From positions 1 to 64,000 of the forward strand of contig JAWKWA010000006.1 in NCBI GenBank assembly GCA_041397765.1: a stretch of 64,000 nt of DNA, in the 5' to 3' direction. A program made the translations under genes and the position numbers. This stretch comes from JAWKWA01 sp041397765 (lineage in GTDB: Bacteria > Pseudomonadota > Alphaproteobacteria > Rhizobiales > Hyphomicrobiaceae). Positions 9,055 to 18,034 of this stretch are shown piece after piece. The notes under the pieces are model-generated. The model searched no databases. It had not been told where the DNA came from and saw only the letters and a list, made by a program, of their open reading frames with translations. The first letter of the stretch is position 1; each line of letters begins with the position of its first letter.

Positions 9055-9083
9055 GAAAGGGCGGCCGGCAAAGACCGGCCGCC
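9055..9083 (-). terminator. stem-loop between binding-protein gene and ATPase gene
   Basis: A perfect nine-pair stem GGCGGCCGG/CCGGCCGCC (9060-9068 and 9075-9083) with a six-base loop, followed on the minus strand by CTTT. It lies between the substrate-binding protein and the rest of its operon. Such hairpins act as partial terminators or RNA stabilisers that raise binding-protein output over the membrane parts. Confidence 0.6.
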
Positions 9084-9147
9084 GCGGTCCGCGACGATCG
9101 CCCGGATCGAGATCCAGGCGATGCCGCAGCGGTCCTGCAGGCAGCCG

Positions 9148-10326
9148 TCAGCGGCCGCCCATCACCGCGATCATGTCGGAGACCCAGCGGTAATAGGGCA
9201 CGCAGCCGGCCTCCTGGCTCGCGCATTTGGCGACCGGCGTCCGCCAGAAATGCACCTTCTCGAAGTCGCCGGCACCGTTGGTGGCGCAGCCCTCGTCGGT
9301 CAGCAGCGCATTGCCCTTGCAGGCGGCGGGCACGGCCGGCACCGAGCCGAACCAGGCGGCGAGGTCGCCCTGGAGCTTCGGGTTGATCGAGTGCTCGAGC
9401 CACATATAGGCGCAATTGGGATGGGCAGCGTCGATGTGCATCATCGTCGTGTCGGCCCAGCCCGTCGCCCCTTCGGCGGGGATCGTCGAGGCGATCGGCT
9501 TCTTCTCCGCTTGCAAGAGGTTGACCTGGAAGGGCCAGGACGAGGAGGCGACGACGCCCTCGTTCTTGAAGTCGTCGATCTGCACCATGGCGTCGTGCCA
9601 ATAGCGGCCGACCAGCGTACGCTGCACGCGCAGGACGTCGAGGGCAGCCTTGTACTGATCCTCGTTCAGCTCGTAGGGGTCCTTGATGCCGAGCTCGGGC
9701 TTGGCGGCCATCAGGTAGAGGGCGGCGTCGGCGATGTAGATCGGCCCGTCGAAGGCCTGGACGCGGCCCTTGTTGGACTTGCCGTCGGGGAGCGTCTGCT
9801 CGGTGAAGACGACCGACCAGCTCGACGGCGGTGCGTCCTTGAAGACCTCGGAATTGTAAGCGAGCACGTTGGCGCCCCACTGATAGGGCACGCCATAATG
9901 CTTGCCCTCGACCGTGTGCCAGGGCGCGTCCTGCAGGCGCGGGTCGACGGTGCCCCAGGAGGGGATCAGCGAGACGTTGATCTCCTGGACGCGCTTGCCG
10001 GAGATCAGGCGAAGCGATGCGTCGCCCGAGGCGGTGACGAGGTCGAAGCCGCCCTCGTTCATCAGCGCGACCATCTCGTCGGAGGTGCCGGCGGTCTTGA
10101 CGTTGACCCGGCAGCCGGTCGCCTTCTCGAAGTCGGTCACCCAGTCGTAGCCCTTGTCGGTCTCGCCGCGCTCGATGTAGCCCGGCCAGGCGACGATATC
10201 GACCTGCCCCTCGCCGGGACCGATCGACGTCAACATGTCGCCGGCGAAGGCCGCCGGCGAGGGGGCGAGGGGCGAAATGGCGAGGGCTGAGACGAGCAGC
10301 GCGCCAACAGCCAAACTTGTCCGCAT
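9148..10326 (-). CDS. ABC transporter periplasmic substrate-binding protein (spermidine/putrescine-type)
   Basis: A 392-residue extracytoplasmic binding protein. The ATG at 10324-10326 has a GGGAGGAT ribosome-binding site and encodes a signal peptide (MRTSLAVGALLVSALAIS, cleavage near AFAG). The mature part begins with the PotD-type core VDIVAWPGYIERG and continues with NVKTAGTSDEMVALM, FDLVTASGDASLRL and GVPYQWGANVLAYN, as in periplasmic binding proteins of polyamine-type importers. It is the first gene of the importer set that continues with ATPase and two permeases. The ligand cannot be named; polyamines, amino-alkyl compounds or related cations are all possible. Confidence 0.85.
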   Translation of the reverse strand: MRTSLAVGALLVSALAISPLAPSPAAFAGDMLTSIGPGEGQVDIVAWPGYIERGETDKGYDWVTDFEKATGCRVNVKTAGTSDEMVALMNEGGFDLVTASGDASLRLISGKRVQEINVSLIPSWGTVDPRLQDAPWHTVEGKHYGVPYQWGANVLAYNSEVFKDAPPSSWSVVFTEQTLPDGKSNKGRVQAFDGPIYIADAALYLMAAKPELGIKDPYELNEDQYKAALDVLRVQRTLVGRYWHDAMVQIDDFKNEGVVASSSWPFQVNLLQAEKKPIASTIPAEGATGWADTTMMHIDAAHPNCAYMWLEHSINPKLQGDLAAWFGSVPAVPAACKGNALLTDEGCATNGAGDFEKVHFWRTPVAKCASQEAGCVPYYRWVSDMIAVMGGR

Positions 10327-10504
10327 GATATCCTCCCGAGTGTGACCGGCGCGTCCGCCTCCCGCACGGGGGCTCGGGCGGGGATCTGGTCGATCCCTTC
10401 GCGACAAGGTCGCGGCCGGTGCGGCCGGATGGCCGCTTGGGGTCGATTATGGCTGACAAGCGCGCCGGCTCGTCAATCGGAATCCGCGCCGATGCTGCCG
10501 CTCG

Positions 10505-10939
10505 TCAGGAGCCGGACGGGGATTCCTCGATCGTGACCTTGTCGCCGTAGAAGGCGACGAGGCCGTCGATCTCGCGGGCGAAGGGCAGCGTGTCGCGATA
10601 GCTCCAGGCGATCTCGGGCACGGGTGCCCGGCCGTCCGCGGCGGCGAGATCGAAATAGGAGGCGTGCCCCTTCAGCGGGCAGAAGGTGCGCTTGTCGCGG
10701 ACGAGAAGGTCGGCCCTCACATCCTCAGGGGGGATGTAGAGCACGGGGTCGTAGACGTCCTTGCCGACCTCGAGGAGCCTGAGGGCGCGGTCGCTGACGG
10801 CCAGCTCCCGGCCCTCGCGCAGGATGCGGATGCGCTTGCCGGCGGGCTTCAGGCGCATGAAATGGCGCGGCTCGTCGGGATTGTGGATGGTCTTCGTCGA
10901 TTGGGTGATCACGGATCTGTCGATGGCGTCGGCCGGCAT
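10505..10939 (-). CDS. DUF427 domain protein
   Basis: A 144-residue cytoplasmic protein of the DUF427 family, with the family's landmarks in order: an N-terminal AVSDRALRLLE segment, DVYDPVLYIPPEDV, the KRTFCPLKGHASYFDL core and a C-terminal PEIAWSYRDTLPFAREI ending in GLVAFYGDKV. Function of the family is not established. The gene sits 178 bases upstream of the binding-protein gene on the same strand and is divergent from the histidine kinase. No membrane span or signal peptide is seen. Confidence 0.82.
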   Translation of the reverse strand: MPADAIDRSVITQSTKTIHNPDEPRHFMRLKPAGKRIRILREGRELAVSDRALRLLEVGKDVYDPVLYIPPEDVRADLLVRDKRTFCPLKGHASYFDLAAADGRAPVPEIAWSYRDTLPFAREIDGLVAFYGDKVTIEESPSGS

Positions 10940-11154
10940 GGCAAGTCCTCCTGGCTCTCCTCGCGGGACATGAGATCAGGCCCTCGTACCTGCCGCAAGC
11001 CGTGAGCCGCGCAAGAGTTCCCCGATTTGACGTCGGCGGCGGGCTGGCCCAGACTCGCCGGGCTGTCGGCCACGCCGCCATGGTGTCGAGGCGGTCGGAC
11101 CAAGGCGGTCGGAATGCGAGAGGCGTGGCGCGTATTCTATCACCTGGACGGGAG

Positions 11155-12933
11155 ATGCTCGAACAGAACGGTACCCATTCCGGCTTTGGCGGCGCCGGGA
11201 CCTGGCTCAGGCTGCTGCTGCCGGCGATGATGGTCTTCGCAGGCGGGCTCGTCGTCTCGGTTCTCGTCTACCGGTTCGCGCAGGATGTGGAGCGGATCCG
11301 GGCGCGCGACCGCTTCGAGCATCTGGCCGACGAGGTGATCAACCGGCTCGACCGCTCGATGGTCGCCTATGAGATCGTGCTGCGTGGCGGCGCGGCGCTC
11401 TTCGAGACCAATCCGCCGACGACGCGCGCGCAATTCCACACCTATGTCTCCGCCCTCGACATCGAGGCGCACTATCCGGGCGCCCAGGGCGTCGGCTATG
11501 CGATGTTCATCGCGCCGGCCGAGCTTGCTGCCCACGAGGCGGCGGTGCGGGCGAGCGGCTTCCCCGAGTATGAGGTCGAGCCCAAGGGCGCGCGCGAGAT
11601 CTATTCCTCGATCATCTATCTGGAGCCCTTCGACTGGCGGAACCGGCGGGCCTTCGGCTTCGACATGTTCTCGGAGGCGGTGCGGCGCGAGGCCATGTTG
11701 CGCGCCTGCGAAACGCTCGGCCCCACCGCCTCGGGCCTCGTCGTCCTCAAGCAGGAGACGCAGAACGACATCCAGGCCGGGGTGCTCGTCTATTTCCCGG
11801 TACGCAAGGTGGCGGAAGGGGCGGCGGCCGGGAACGGGACTGGGGCGGGGACAGAAACAGCGAAGGGAACTGAGACCGGCGCGGCCACGGACACGGGAAC
11901 GACGGGCGATCCCGCGCAGCCTTGCGCCTCGATCCGCGGCTTCGTCTACAGCCCGTTCCGCATCGCCCGGCTGATGGAGAGCCTCGTTGCGGTCGATCCT
12001 CATACGCTGCGCGACTATCTTGCCTGGACGGTCCATGACGGTGCAGTCATGCGGCCGGACCATCTGCTCTATGCGAGCCGGCCGGTGACGAGCGGCACAT
12101 CGCCCGCGCCGCTCTTCACGCTCTCGCGCCACTACACGCTCTATGGCCGGCTCTGGACGTTCGAGTTCAAATCGACGGGTGCGTTCGAGCGCAGCATCGA
12201 CTGGACGGTGCCGTGGCTGGTGCTGCTCAGCGGTATCCTGACGACGGTGCTGCTCGCGCAGATCGTCGGCGCCATGGTGCTCCGGCAGCGGCATCTGGCC
12301 GAGCTGAACGCCCGCATGTCGCTGATGACGCGCGAGCTCGGTCACAGGGTGAAGAACACGCTCGCGGTCGTGCAGGCGATCGCCACGCGCAGCCTGCCGG
12401 ACGGACGGCCGATCGGGGAGGGGCGGGAGATCTTCCTCAGGCGCCTGCACGCTCTCTCGGGGGCGCACACGGTGCTGCTCGAGACCGCCTGGCACGGCGC
12501 CTCGCTGCAGCGGCTCGCGGCGATCGAGGTGGCGGCTTTCGGCGCGCGGGTGCGGGTCGATGGACCGGAGGTCGAGCTCAATGCATCGGTTGCCCAGACC
12601 TTCGCGCTGGTGTTGCACGAGCTGGCGACCAACGCGGTGAAGCATGGCGCGCTCGCGGTGCCGGGCGGGCGGGCCATTCTCAATTGGTCGATCGAGGGGC
12701 AGGGCCGGACGGCCATGTTCCGGCTGATCTGGCGCGAGGAGGGCGGGCCGGTGGTCTCGCCGCCAACCCGGCTCGGCTTCGGCCACACGCTGCTTTCCCA
12801 GCGGATCGGCCATGGCGGGGCGCCGCCGACCATCACCTATGCGCCCGAGGGTCTCAGCTACGAGGTGTCGGCGCCGCTGGCGGCGATCTCGCAGATCGAG
12901 GGAGATGAGAAGGGCGGTGGTCTCGGCGAGTGA
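11155..12933 (+). CDS. CHASE-domain HWE-family sensor histidine kinase
   Basis: A membrane sensor kinase of 592 residues from the ATG at 11155; GTG at 11002 or ATG at 11080 would add 25-51 residues. A first membrane span (LLLPAMMVFAGGLVVSVLVY) is followed by a periplasmic CHASE domain (ETNPPTTRAQFHTYV, YPGAQGVGYAMFI, FGFDMFSE), a second span near residue 350 and an HWE-type kinase core. The core has the phospho-acceptor His397 in RELGHRVKNTLAVVQA, the N box HELATNAVKHGAL and the WxE motif in LIWREE that names the family. A Gly/Thr-rich insert (about residues 223-255) interrupts the CHASE domain. HWE kinases include PhyK-like activators of PhyR, but that role here is only a guess. Confidence 0.88.
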   Translation: MLEQNGTHSGFGGAGTWLRLLLPAMMVFAGGLVVSVLVYRFAQDVERIRARDRFEHLADEVINRLDRSMVAYEIVLRGGAALFETNPPTTRAQFHTYVSALDIEAHYPGAQGVGYAMFIAPAELAAHEAAVRASGFPEYEVEPKGAREIYSSIIYLEPFDWRNRRAFGFDMFSEAVRREAMLRACETLGPTASGLVVLKQETQNDIQAGVLVYFPVRKVAEGAAAGNGTGAGTETAKGTETGAATDTGTTGDPAQPCASIRGFVYSPFRIARLMESLVAVDPHTLRDYLAWTVHDGAVMRPDHLLYASRPVTSGTSPAPLFTLSRHYTLYGRLWTFEFKSTGAFERSIDWTVPWLVLLSGILTTVLLAQIVGAMVLRQRHLAELNARMSLMTRELGHRVKNTLAVVQAIATRSLPDGRPIGEGREIFLRRLHALSGAHTVLLETAWHGASLQRLAAIEVAAFGARVRVDGPEVELNASVAQTFALVLHELATNAVKHGALAVPGGRAILNWSIEGQGRTAMFRLIWREEGGPVVSPPTRLGFGHTLLSQRIGHGGAPPTITYAPEGLSYEVSAPLAAISQIEGDEKGGGLGE

Positions 12934-13111
12934 GTGCGGCGATCGCGACGGGCGCCGGGGGACGATGGGGCGTCTCGGTGCGGCCGGCGCGGCCGGCATT
13001 GCAGGACGTGCCGGCATTGCAGGACGAGAACGATCTGAATCGTGCGTTCGGGGATGGGAACACGGGCGGGGAGATCGCACCGCCCGGCGATGGTTCGAAG
13101 GGGTTTAGGGC

Positions 13112-13876
13112 ATGACGGCCTATCTGAGGCTCGACGGGCAGGTGGCGGTGGTGACGGGGGCCTCCTCCGGGCTCGGCCGGCACATGGCGCGGGTCTTTGC
13201 ACGCATGGGGGCGGCGGTCGCCGTCACGGCGCGGCGGCGGGAGCCCCTGGCGGCGCTGTCGGCCGAGATCGCGGCGGAGGGCGGCCGGGCCCTCGCGGTC
13301 GGCATGGATGTCACCGATCCGGACGCGGTCGGGGCGGCCATCGACGAGATCTGCGCAAAACTCGGCGTGCCGGACGTGCTGCTCAACAATGCCGGGGTCG
13401 CGACATCGGCCCGCGCGCTCGATACCACCGAGGAGATGTGGCGCAACGTCGTCGGCACCAATCTCGACGGCGCGTTCCGCGTGGCGACGGCGACGGCGCG
13501 GAAGATGGTCGAGGCGGGCAAGGGCGGGGCGATCGTCAACGTCGCCTCGATCCTCGGGCTTGCCGTCGGCATCGGCACGATGCCCTAGCCAATCGCAGGC
13601 GGGCTCGTGCAGATGACCAAGGCACTGGCGCTCGAGCTCGCGCGCTCGGGCATCCGCGTCAACGCGGTTGCGCCCGGCTACTTCCCGACCGAGATCAATC
13701 GCGACTTCTTTGCCGGGCCGAATGGCGAGAAGGTGATCGCCCGCATTCCGATGAAGCGGCTGGTCAGGCTCGAGGAGCTCGAGGCGCCGATCCTCCTCCT
13801 TGCCTCGCCGGCGGGTTCGGCGATCACCGGGGTCACGCTGCCGGTCGATTGCGGGCATCTGCTGGCAGGCGCGTGA
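13112..13876 (+). pseudogene. short-chain dehydrogenase/reductase interrupted at the catalytic Tyr
   Basis: A classical NAD(P)-dependent SDR. It has the Rossmann motif VTGASSGLGRHMA at residue 14, the NNAG structural motif, the catalytic Ser region (IVNVASILGLA), then an amber TAG at 13586-13588 exactly where the catalytic Tyr of YxxxK belongs. The same frame reopens as QMTKALALELARSGIRVNAVAPGYF and ends with GVTLPVDCGH, so the break is one stop and about three missing bases, most easily read as lost Cs in TACGCCC. As written, both the catalytic Tyr and Lys are absent. Corrected length would be about 255 residues, normal for the family. Substrate unknown. Confidence 0.82.
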
Positions 13877-13919
13877 GGGGCGCCGCGCCTCGGCCGGCCG
13901 AAACCGTCGCGGCGCCGTC

Positions 13920-14315
13920 TCAGCAATAGCCGGCCGTGAGCGTTGCGACGGCGAGGATCTGGCCGCGCCGGTCGCGGAAGATGGCGCGCATGCCGAGACC
14001 CCAACCGCGGAGCATCGCAGTTTGCGGCATCTGGCAGGCCTTGGTCAGCGCGGCCTCGCGAAGGCGGGCGAGCTCGTCGCCGCGGGTGCGGCTCTTGTCG
14101 ACGTCGAGCAGTCGGACCTCGAAGTTGATGAGGTGCCGCCGCCGGTCGTAGCTGCCTCGGGTTCGCACGCTGCGGTCGACGCGCAGGCCCGTCAGCGCGC
14201 GGGCAGCGGCCACACCGGCTTTGTTGATCTCGGCCTCGGTGTATGCGCGGGCCCGCTCGAGGGGCACGGCGAGCAGGAGAGCTAGAAGGCAGATGCAACC
14301 AAACAGCCGACGCAT
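13920..14315 (-). CDS. small exported protein of unknown function
   Basis: A 131-residue protein starting at the ATG at 13315+1000 (14313-14315), chosen because GGAG lies seven bases upstream; an ATG two codons earlier is also possible. It has a clear signal peptide (RRLFGCICLLALLLAVPLE, cleavage near ARA) and a mature part with AEINKAGVAAARAL, then a basic stretch and two Cys near the end (KACQMP and the final AGYC). I do not recognise a family. It is isolated between convergent or co-directional neighbours and likely acts in the periplasm. Confidence 0.6.
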   Translation of the reverse strand: MRRLFGCICLLALLLAVPLERARAYTEAEINKAGVAAARALTGLRVDRSVRTRGSYDRRRHLINFEVRLLDVDKSRTRGDELARLREAALTKACQMPQTAMLRGWGLGMRAIFRDRRGQILAVATLTAGYC

Positions 14316-14421
14316 GATCATTCTCCACACGGACGATCCCATCGGAGGGGGATAGTCCGGCGGCTGCCCATCGCGCAGCCGGGTGATCACCCGAGTTGAT
14401 TCGTGTTCGGTCGATGCGCCG

Positions 14422-14958
14422 TCAGTCCTCGGCGATGTCCTCGTTCCACAGGTCCGGGCGCTCGGCGATGAAGCGGGCCATCAGGGTCTTTGCCTCCTCG
14501 TCCTCGGCGAGGATCACCTCGACGCCGCGCGAGCGCAGGAAGGCCTCGTTGCCGCCGAAATTGGTGGCATCGGCAATCACGACGCGGGGGATGCCGAACT
14601 GCACGATGGTGCCCGAGCACATCATGCAGGGGCTGAGCGAGGTGTAGAGCGTCATGCCCTTGTAGGACGTCTGGCGGCCGGCTTTTCTCAGGCAGTCCAT
14701 CTCGCCATGGGCGATCGGATCGCCCCCCTGGACGCGCTGGTTGCGGCCTCGAGAGATCAGCCGCGTGCCCTTGGCGAGCACGCTGCCGATCGGGCAGCCG
14801 CCCTCCTCATAGCCGAGCCGGGCCTCCTCGCAGGCGAGCCTGATGAAGCGCCTGTCGGCGGCGGAGAGCTTGGAAGCGGGAGCCTTCGCCGCCGCGCGCC
14901 TCGCTCCGTCTGCCCCGGCCTCGTCGATGCCGTTCCCCTTCGTCACCTTGCGCGCCAT
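14422..14958 (-). CDS. nucleoside/cytosine deaminase-like zinc enzyme
   Basis: A 178-residue member of the cytidine deaminase fold, group of nucleoside deaminases related to fungal-type cytosine deaminase and guanine deaminase. The zinc site is complete: HGE in IAHGEMDCL provides the His ligand and catalytic Glu, and the PCMMC motif provides two Cys ligands. The ATG at 14956-14958 follows GGGAGG. A basic N-terminal stretch of about 30 residues precedes the domain. The gene begins 115 bases after the ATPase of the second importer, on the same strand, so it may share that operon and act on an imported aminated compound; this is inference. Confidence 0.8.
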   Translation of the reverse strand: MARKVTKGNGIDEAGADGARRAAAKAPASKLSAADRRFIRLACEEARLGYEEGGCPIGSVLAKGTRLISRGRNQRVQGGDPIAHGEMDCLRKAGRQTSYKGMTLYTSLSPCMMCSGTIVQFGIPRVVIADATNFGGNEAFLRSRGVEVILAEDEEAKTLMARFIAERPDLWNEDIAED

Positions 14959-15073
14959 GTGCGCCTCCCTCTCGCGATCGCCTCGATGAAACTCAGCCGA
15001 ACCGGGCCCGGCGATCAAGTGGGCGATGCGGGTAGGAGATTCTCATGTCCAAGTCGCGACGATGGGGTGTGGC

Positions 15074-16159
15074 TCAGGCGGCGAGGATATGGGCACGGTC
15101 GGCCGGCCAGCTCAGATAGAGGGGGCCGGCGGATTTGAGATCGATGGTATCGAGTTCGCGCTCGCCGACCTGGGCGGTGAACTCCTGGCCGCCTTCGGCC
15201 TCGAGGAACATGGTCACGACCGAGCCGACGAACTGCTCGGAGATGAGCTGGCAGGCGACGACATTGTCGGCGTCCGGCCGGCGGTCGGTGAGGCGGACGA
15301 GATCGGCGGCGATGACGAAGGTGAGCGTGCTGCCGATGCCGTGATCGTGGCCGTGACGGCGGGCGACACGGAAGGCGCCGGTCTCAGTCTCGACCGTCAG
15401 GAAGGCGCCGTCGATCGAGGTGACGCGGCCGGAGAGGATGTTGTTGCGGCCGACGAACTCGGCGACTAAACGATTGGCCGGGGTGCGGTAAATGTCGCGG
15501 GCCGTACCGATCTGCGCCACCTCGCCCTTCGCCATGATGGCGATGCGGTCGGCCATGGCGAAGGCCTCGGACTGGCTGTGCGTCACATAGAGAAAGGTGA
15601 TGCCGAGCTCCTTCTGGAGCTTCGTCAATACGCTCTGCATGCGGATGACGAGATGGGCGTCGAGGGCCGACAGCGGCTCGTCGAGCAGCAGGATCTGCGG
15701 CTCGGTGACGAGGGCGCGGGCGAGCGCGACGCGCTGGCGCTGGCCGCCGGACAGGCTGTCGACATTCCTCTCGGCGAACTCGCCGATGCCGAGCCGGCCG
15801 ATCCAGTCGAGGGCGCGACGGCGCCGCTCGGCCGCCGCGATGCCCCGCATCTTGAGGCCGAACTCGACATTCTCGCGGACGTTGAGGAAGGGAAAGAGCG
15901 CCAGCGACTGCCAGACCATGGGCGTGTCGCGCTCGTGCGGTCGCACCTGGCTCAAGGGCTTGCCATCGAGCAGGATCTCGCCCTCGGTCGGGCTCTCGAG
16001 GCCCGCGAGCATGCGCAGCGTCGTCGTCTTGCCGCAGCCCGACGGCCCCATCAGCGCGAGGAACTCGCCCCGGCGGATCTCGAAATGCATGCGCTTGACG
16101 GCGACGAACGAGCCGAAACGCTTCTCAACATTGTCGAAGACGACGAGCGGCTCGGCCAT
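15074..16159 (-). CDS. ABC transporter ATP-binding protein, PotA-type
   Basis: ATPase of the second spermidine/putrescine-type importer, 361 residues. Walker A is GPSGCGKTTT, the signature LSGGQRQRVALARAL, Walker B ILLLDEPLSALD, and the switch His lies in FLYVTHSQ. The C-terminal third (from about residue 240) is a TOBE-type regulatory domain. Its ATG overlaps the stop of the upstream permease (ATGA), so the genes are translationally coupled. Unlike the first importer, the ATPase gene is last in the set and no frame break is seen. Confidence 0.9.
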   Translation of the reverse strand: MAEPLVVFDNVEKRFGSFVAVKRMHFEIRRGEFLALMGPSGCGKTTTLRMLAGLESPTEGEILLDGKPLSQVRPHERDTPMVWQSLALFPFLNVRENVEFGLKMRGIAAAERRRRALDWIGRLGIGEFAERNVDSLSGGQRQRVALARALVTEPQILLLDEPLSALDAHLVIRMQSVLTKLQKELGITFLYVTHSQSEAFAMADRIAIMAKGEVAQIGTARDIYRTPANRLVAEFVGRNNILSGRVTSIDGAFLTVETETGAFRVARRHGHDHGIGSTLTFVIAADLVRLTDRRPDADNVVACQLISEQFVGSVVTMFLEAEGGQEFTAQVGERELDTIDLKSAGPLYLSWPADRAHILAA

Positions 16160-16959
16160 CAGGCGGGTTCCTGCTTCCTGTCGCGGGTCATCAGAAGGAC
16201 CTGCGCGATGACGACGAGGGTGATCGAGACGACGAAGACGAAGGTGCCGATGGCGTTGATCTGGGGATCGACATTGCCGGTCAGGATCTCGAGGATGGTC
16301 ACCGGGATCGTCTTGTTGAGACCCGACACGAACCAGGCGACGGCGAACTCGTCGAAGGAGACCGCCGCCGTCAGGCAGAGCGCGGCGATGATCGAGGGCC
16401 GGCAGAAAGGCACGATCACCTCGCGCATGGCGCGCCACTCCGAGGCGCCGAGATTCCATGCCGCCGCCTCGAGGCTCGGGTCGATCTGGTTGAGGCGCAG
16501 GCGGATCACCGCCATGGCGAAGGGCGCGGTCAGCACCGTATGGGCAAGAACGATGGAGACGACCTTGCCCGACATGTCGAAGCGCGAGAACCAGCCGAGC
16601 ATGGCGAGCGCCATGATGATGAGGGGAATGGTCGGCGGCAGGAGCGCGAGGGCGAGGAAGGCCGACTTGCCGCGGAAGCTGTAGCGATAGTCGGTATAGG
16701 CGGCGGTGAAGCCGATGAAGGTGGCGATCGCCGCACTCGACAGGGCGACGAGGAGACTGGTGCGGGCGGCATCCCAGACGTCGGGATCCGATAGCGCCGT
16801 CTCGTACCAATGCAGCGTGAAGGAGCCGAGCGGGATGGTCGGGAAGCGGTCGGAGTTGAAGGAGAAGACGAGGCTCGCCGCGATCGGCATCAGCACGAAG
16901 GCGAAGACGAGGAGCGTATAGGCCCTCAGCGCGTATGAGAGGAGGCGATCGTCGCGCAT
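16159..16959 (-). CDS. ABC transporter permease, PotC-type
   Basis: A 266-residue inner-membrane permease starting MRDDRLLSYALRAYTLL, with five to six spans and the EAA loop LEAAAWNLGASEWRAMREVIVP followed by CRPSIIAALCLTAAVSFDEF. The FDEF motif after the loop is typical of the PotC subfamily. The start ATG overlaps the stop of the other permease and the stop overlaps the ATPase start, giving a tight four-base-overlap chain. Confidence 0.88.
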   Translation of the reverse strand: MRDDRLLSYALRAYTLLVFAFVLMPIAASLVFSFNSDRFPTIPLGSFTLHWYETALSDPDVWDAARTSLLVALSSAAIATFIGFTAAYTDYRYSFRGKSAFLALALLPPTIPLIIMALAMLGWFSRFDMSGKVVSIVLAHTVLTAPFAMAVIRLRLNQIDPSLEAAAWNLGASEWRAMREVIVPFCRPSIIAALCLTAAVSFDEFAVAWFVSGLNKTIPVTILEILTGNVDPQINAIGTFVFVVSITLVVIAQVLLMTRDRKQEPA

Positions 16960-17810
16960 CAGCGCCTCCGGTAGGCGTAGGCGATCGCGGCGAAGGCGAC
17001 CGTCACGAGGGTTGCGATCATCATGATGGCGACGACGGCGGCGCGCGGCCATTGCTGGCCAGATTTGGAGGTGTCGATGATCATGATGGAGAGGGTCGGC
17101 GGGCGCGAGCCGCCCAGATAGTAGGGCGCGACGAAGTCGCCGAAGGAGAGGATGAAGCAGAAGACGGCGGCGACGACGAGCCCGGTCTTGGCGAGCGGCA
17201 CGATCACCGTGAACACCGTGCGCAGGCGACCGCAGCCCAGATTGTGCGCGGCCTCGATCAGCCGGCGGTCGACATGGGCGAGCGCGAAGGTCTGCAGGAT
17301 GACGGCGAGCGGCAGGCAGAGCGTCAGATAGCCGACCTCGGTGCCGATGGCGGTGTTGAGCATCACATAGGGGCCGAGGCCGAGGAAGGAGAGCGCCGCA
17401 TTGATCACGCCCTTCTCGGCGAGGATCACCTGCCAGGCGTAGATACGCACGAGGTAGCTCGTGAAGAAGGGAATGATGAGCAGGAAGACGGCCCAGCGGC
17501 GCGTGCTCTCGGACACCTTGAAGGCGAGCGCGAAGGCGGCCGGGAAGGCGACGAGGCTGGTGAGGAGAGTTGCGAGGGCGGCGAGCAGGAAGGTGCGCAG
17601 ATAGGCCGACCAGAAGATCTTCCAGCCGAGCATCTTCTGCCAATTGACCGGATCGAAGGCCGGCTCCATGCGGTAGTTCTTCACCACGAAGAACGACATG
17701 GCGATCATGAAGAGCAGCGGGCCGATGAAGAACAGGCCCTGCCAGACGACGAGTGGCAGGCGCCACGTCCAGGCGTAGAGGCTGCTGGGGCGTCCCGGCT
17801 CGCGTGCCAT
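16959..17810 (-). CDS. ABC transporter permease, PotB-type
   Basis: A 283-residue permease partner of the second importer. After a short cytoplasmic lead (MAREPGRPSSLYAWTWRL) come six predicted spans, the first at VVWQGLFFIGPLLFMIAMSF, and the EAA loop IEAAHNLGCGRLRTVFTVIVP. The ATG at 17808-17810 was chosen because family similarity and the first span begin just after it, although the frame is open further upstream. It is preceded by a 224-base gap to the binding-protein gene. Confidence 0.87.
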   Translation of the reverse strand: MAREPGRPSSLYAWTWRLPLVVWQGLFFIGPLLFMIAMSFFVVKNYRMEPAFDPVNWQKMLGWKIFWSAYLRTFLLAALATLLTSLVAFPAAFALAFKVSESTRRWAVFLLIIPFFTSYLVRIYAWQVILAEKGVINAALSFLGLGPYVMLNTAIGTEVGYLTLCLPLAVILQTFALAHVDRRLIEAAHNLGCGRLRTVFTVIVPLAKTGLVVAAVFCFILSFGDFVAPYYLGGSRPPTLSIMIIDTSKSGQQWPRAAVVAIMMIATLVTVAFAAIAYAYRRR

Positions 17811-17963
17811 GGTGATGGTTCCAGCCTTCGATTGACCCGGTCGAGGTTTCGCAAGGATCCGGTTGCCGTTGCCGGTGGCGAGGCACGGCCGAGCGCCCCG
17901 TCTCGACTGCGACCAGCGCGGGCGGTCGCCACCCGGCCAGCCTCTGGTCACATGCCGACGGGC

Positions 17964-17986
17964 GGGCAGCCGGCCCGGGGCTGCCC
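17964..17986 (-). terminator. stem-loop between binding-protein gene and permease genes
   Basis: GGGCAGCC (17964-17971) pairs perfectly with GGCTGCCC (17979-17986) around a seven-base loop, just downstream of the second binding-protein gene. There is no T run, so it is more likely an RNA-stabilising or attenuating hairpin than a full terminator. The first importer has a similar hairpin in the same relative place. Confidence 0.45.
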
Positions 17987-18034
17987 GTCGTCGTCAGGTG
18001 CGCGGATGCTCCGGGTGCTTCCCAGGGCGCCGGG

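Noticed and set aside
6171..10326. Naming the first importer potABCD
   Set aside because: The family is shared by polyamine, putrescine, opine and other cation importers. Sequence alone does not fix the ligand.
11155..12933. Assignment of the CHASE-HWE kinase as PhyK
   Set aside because: HWE kinases are numerous and serve many partners; distance and lack of shared operon with phyR give no direct support.
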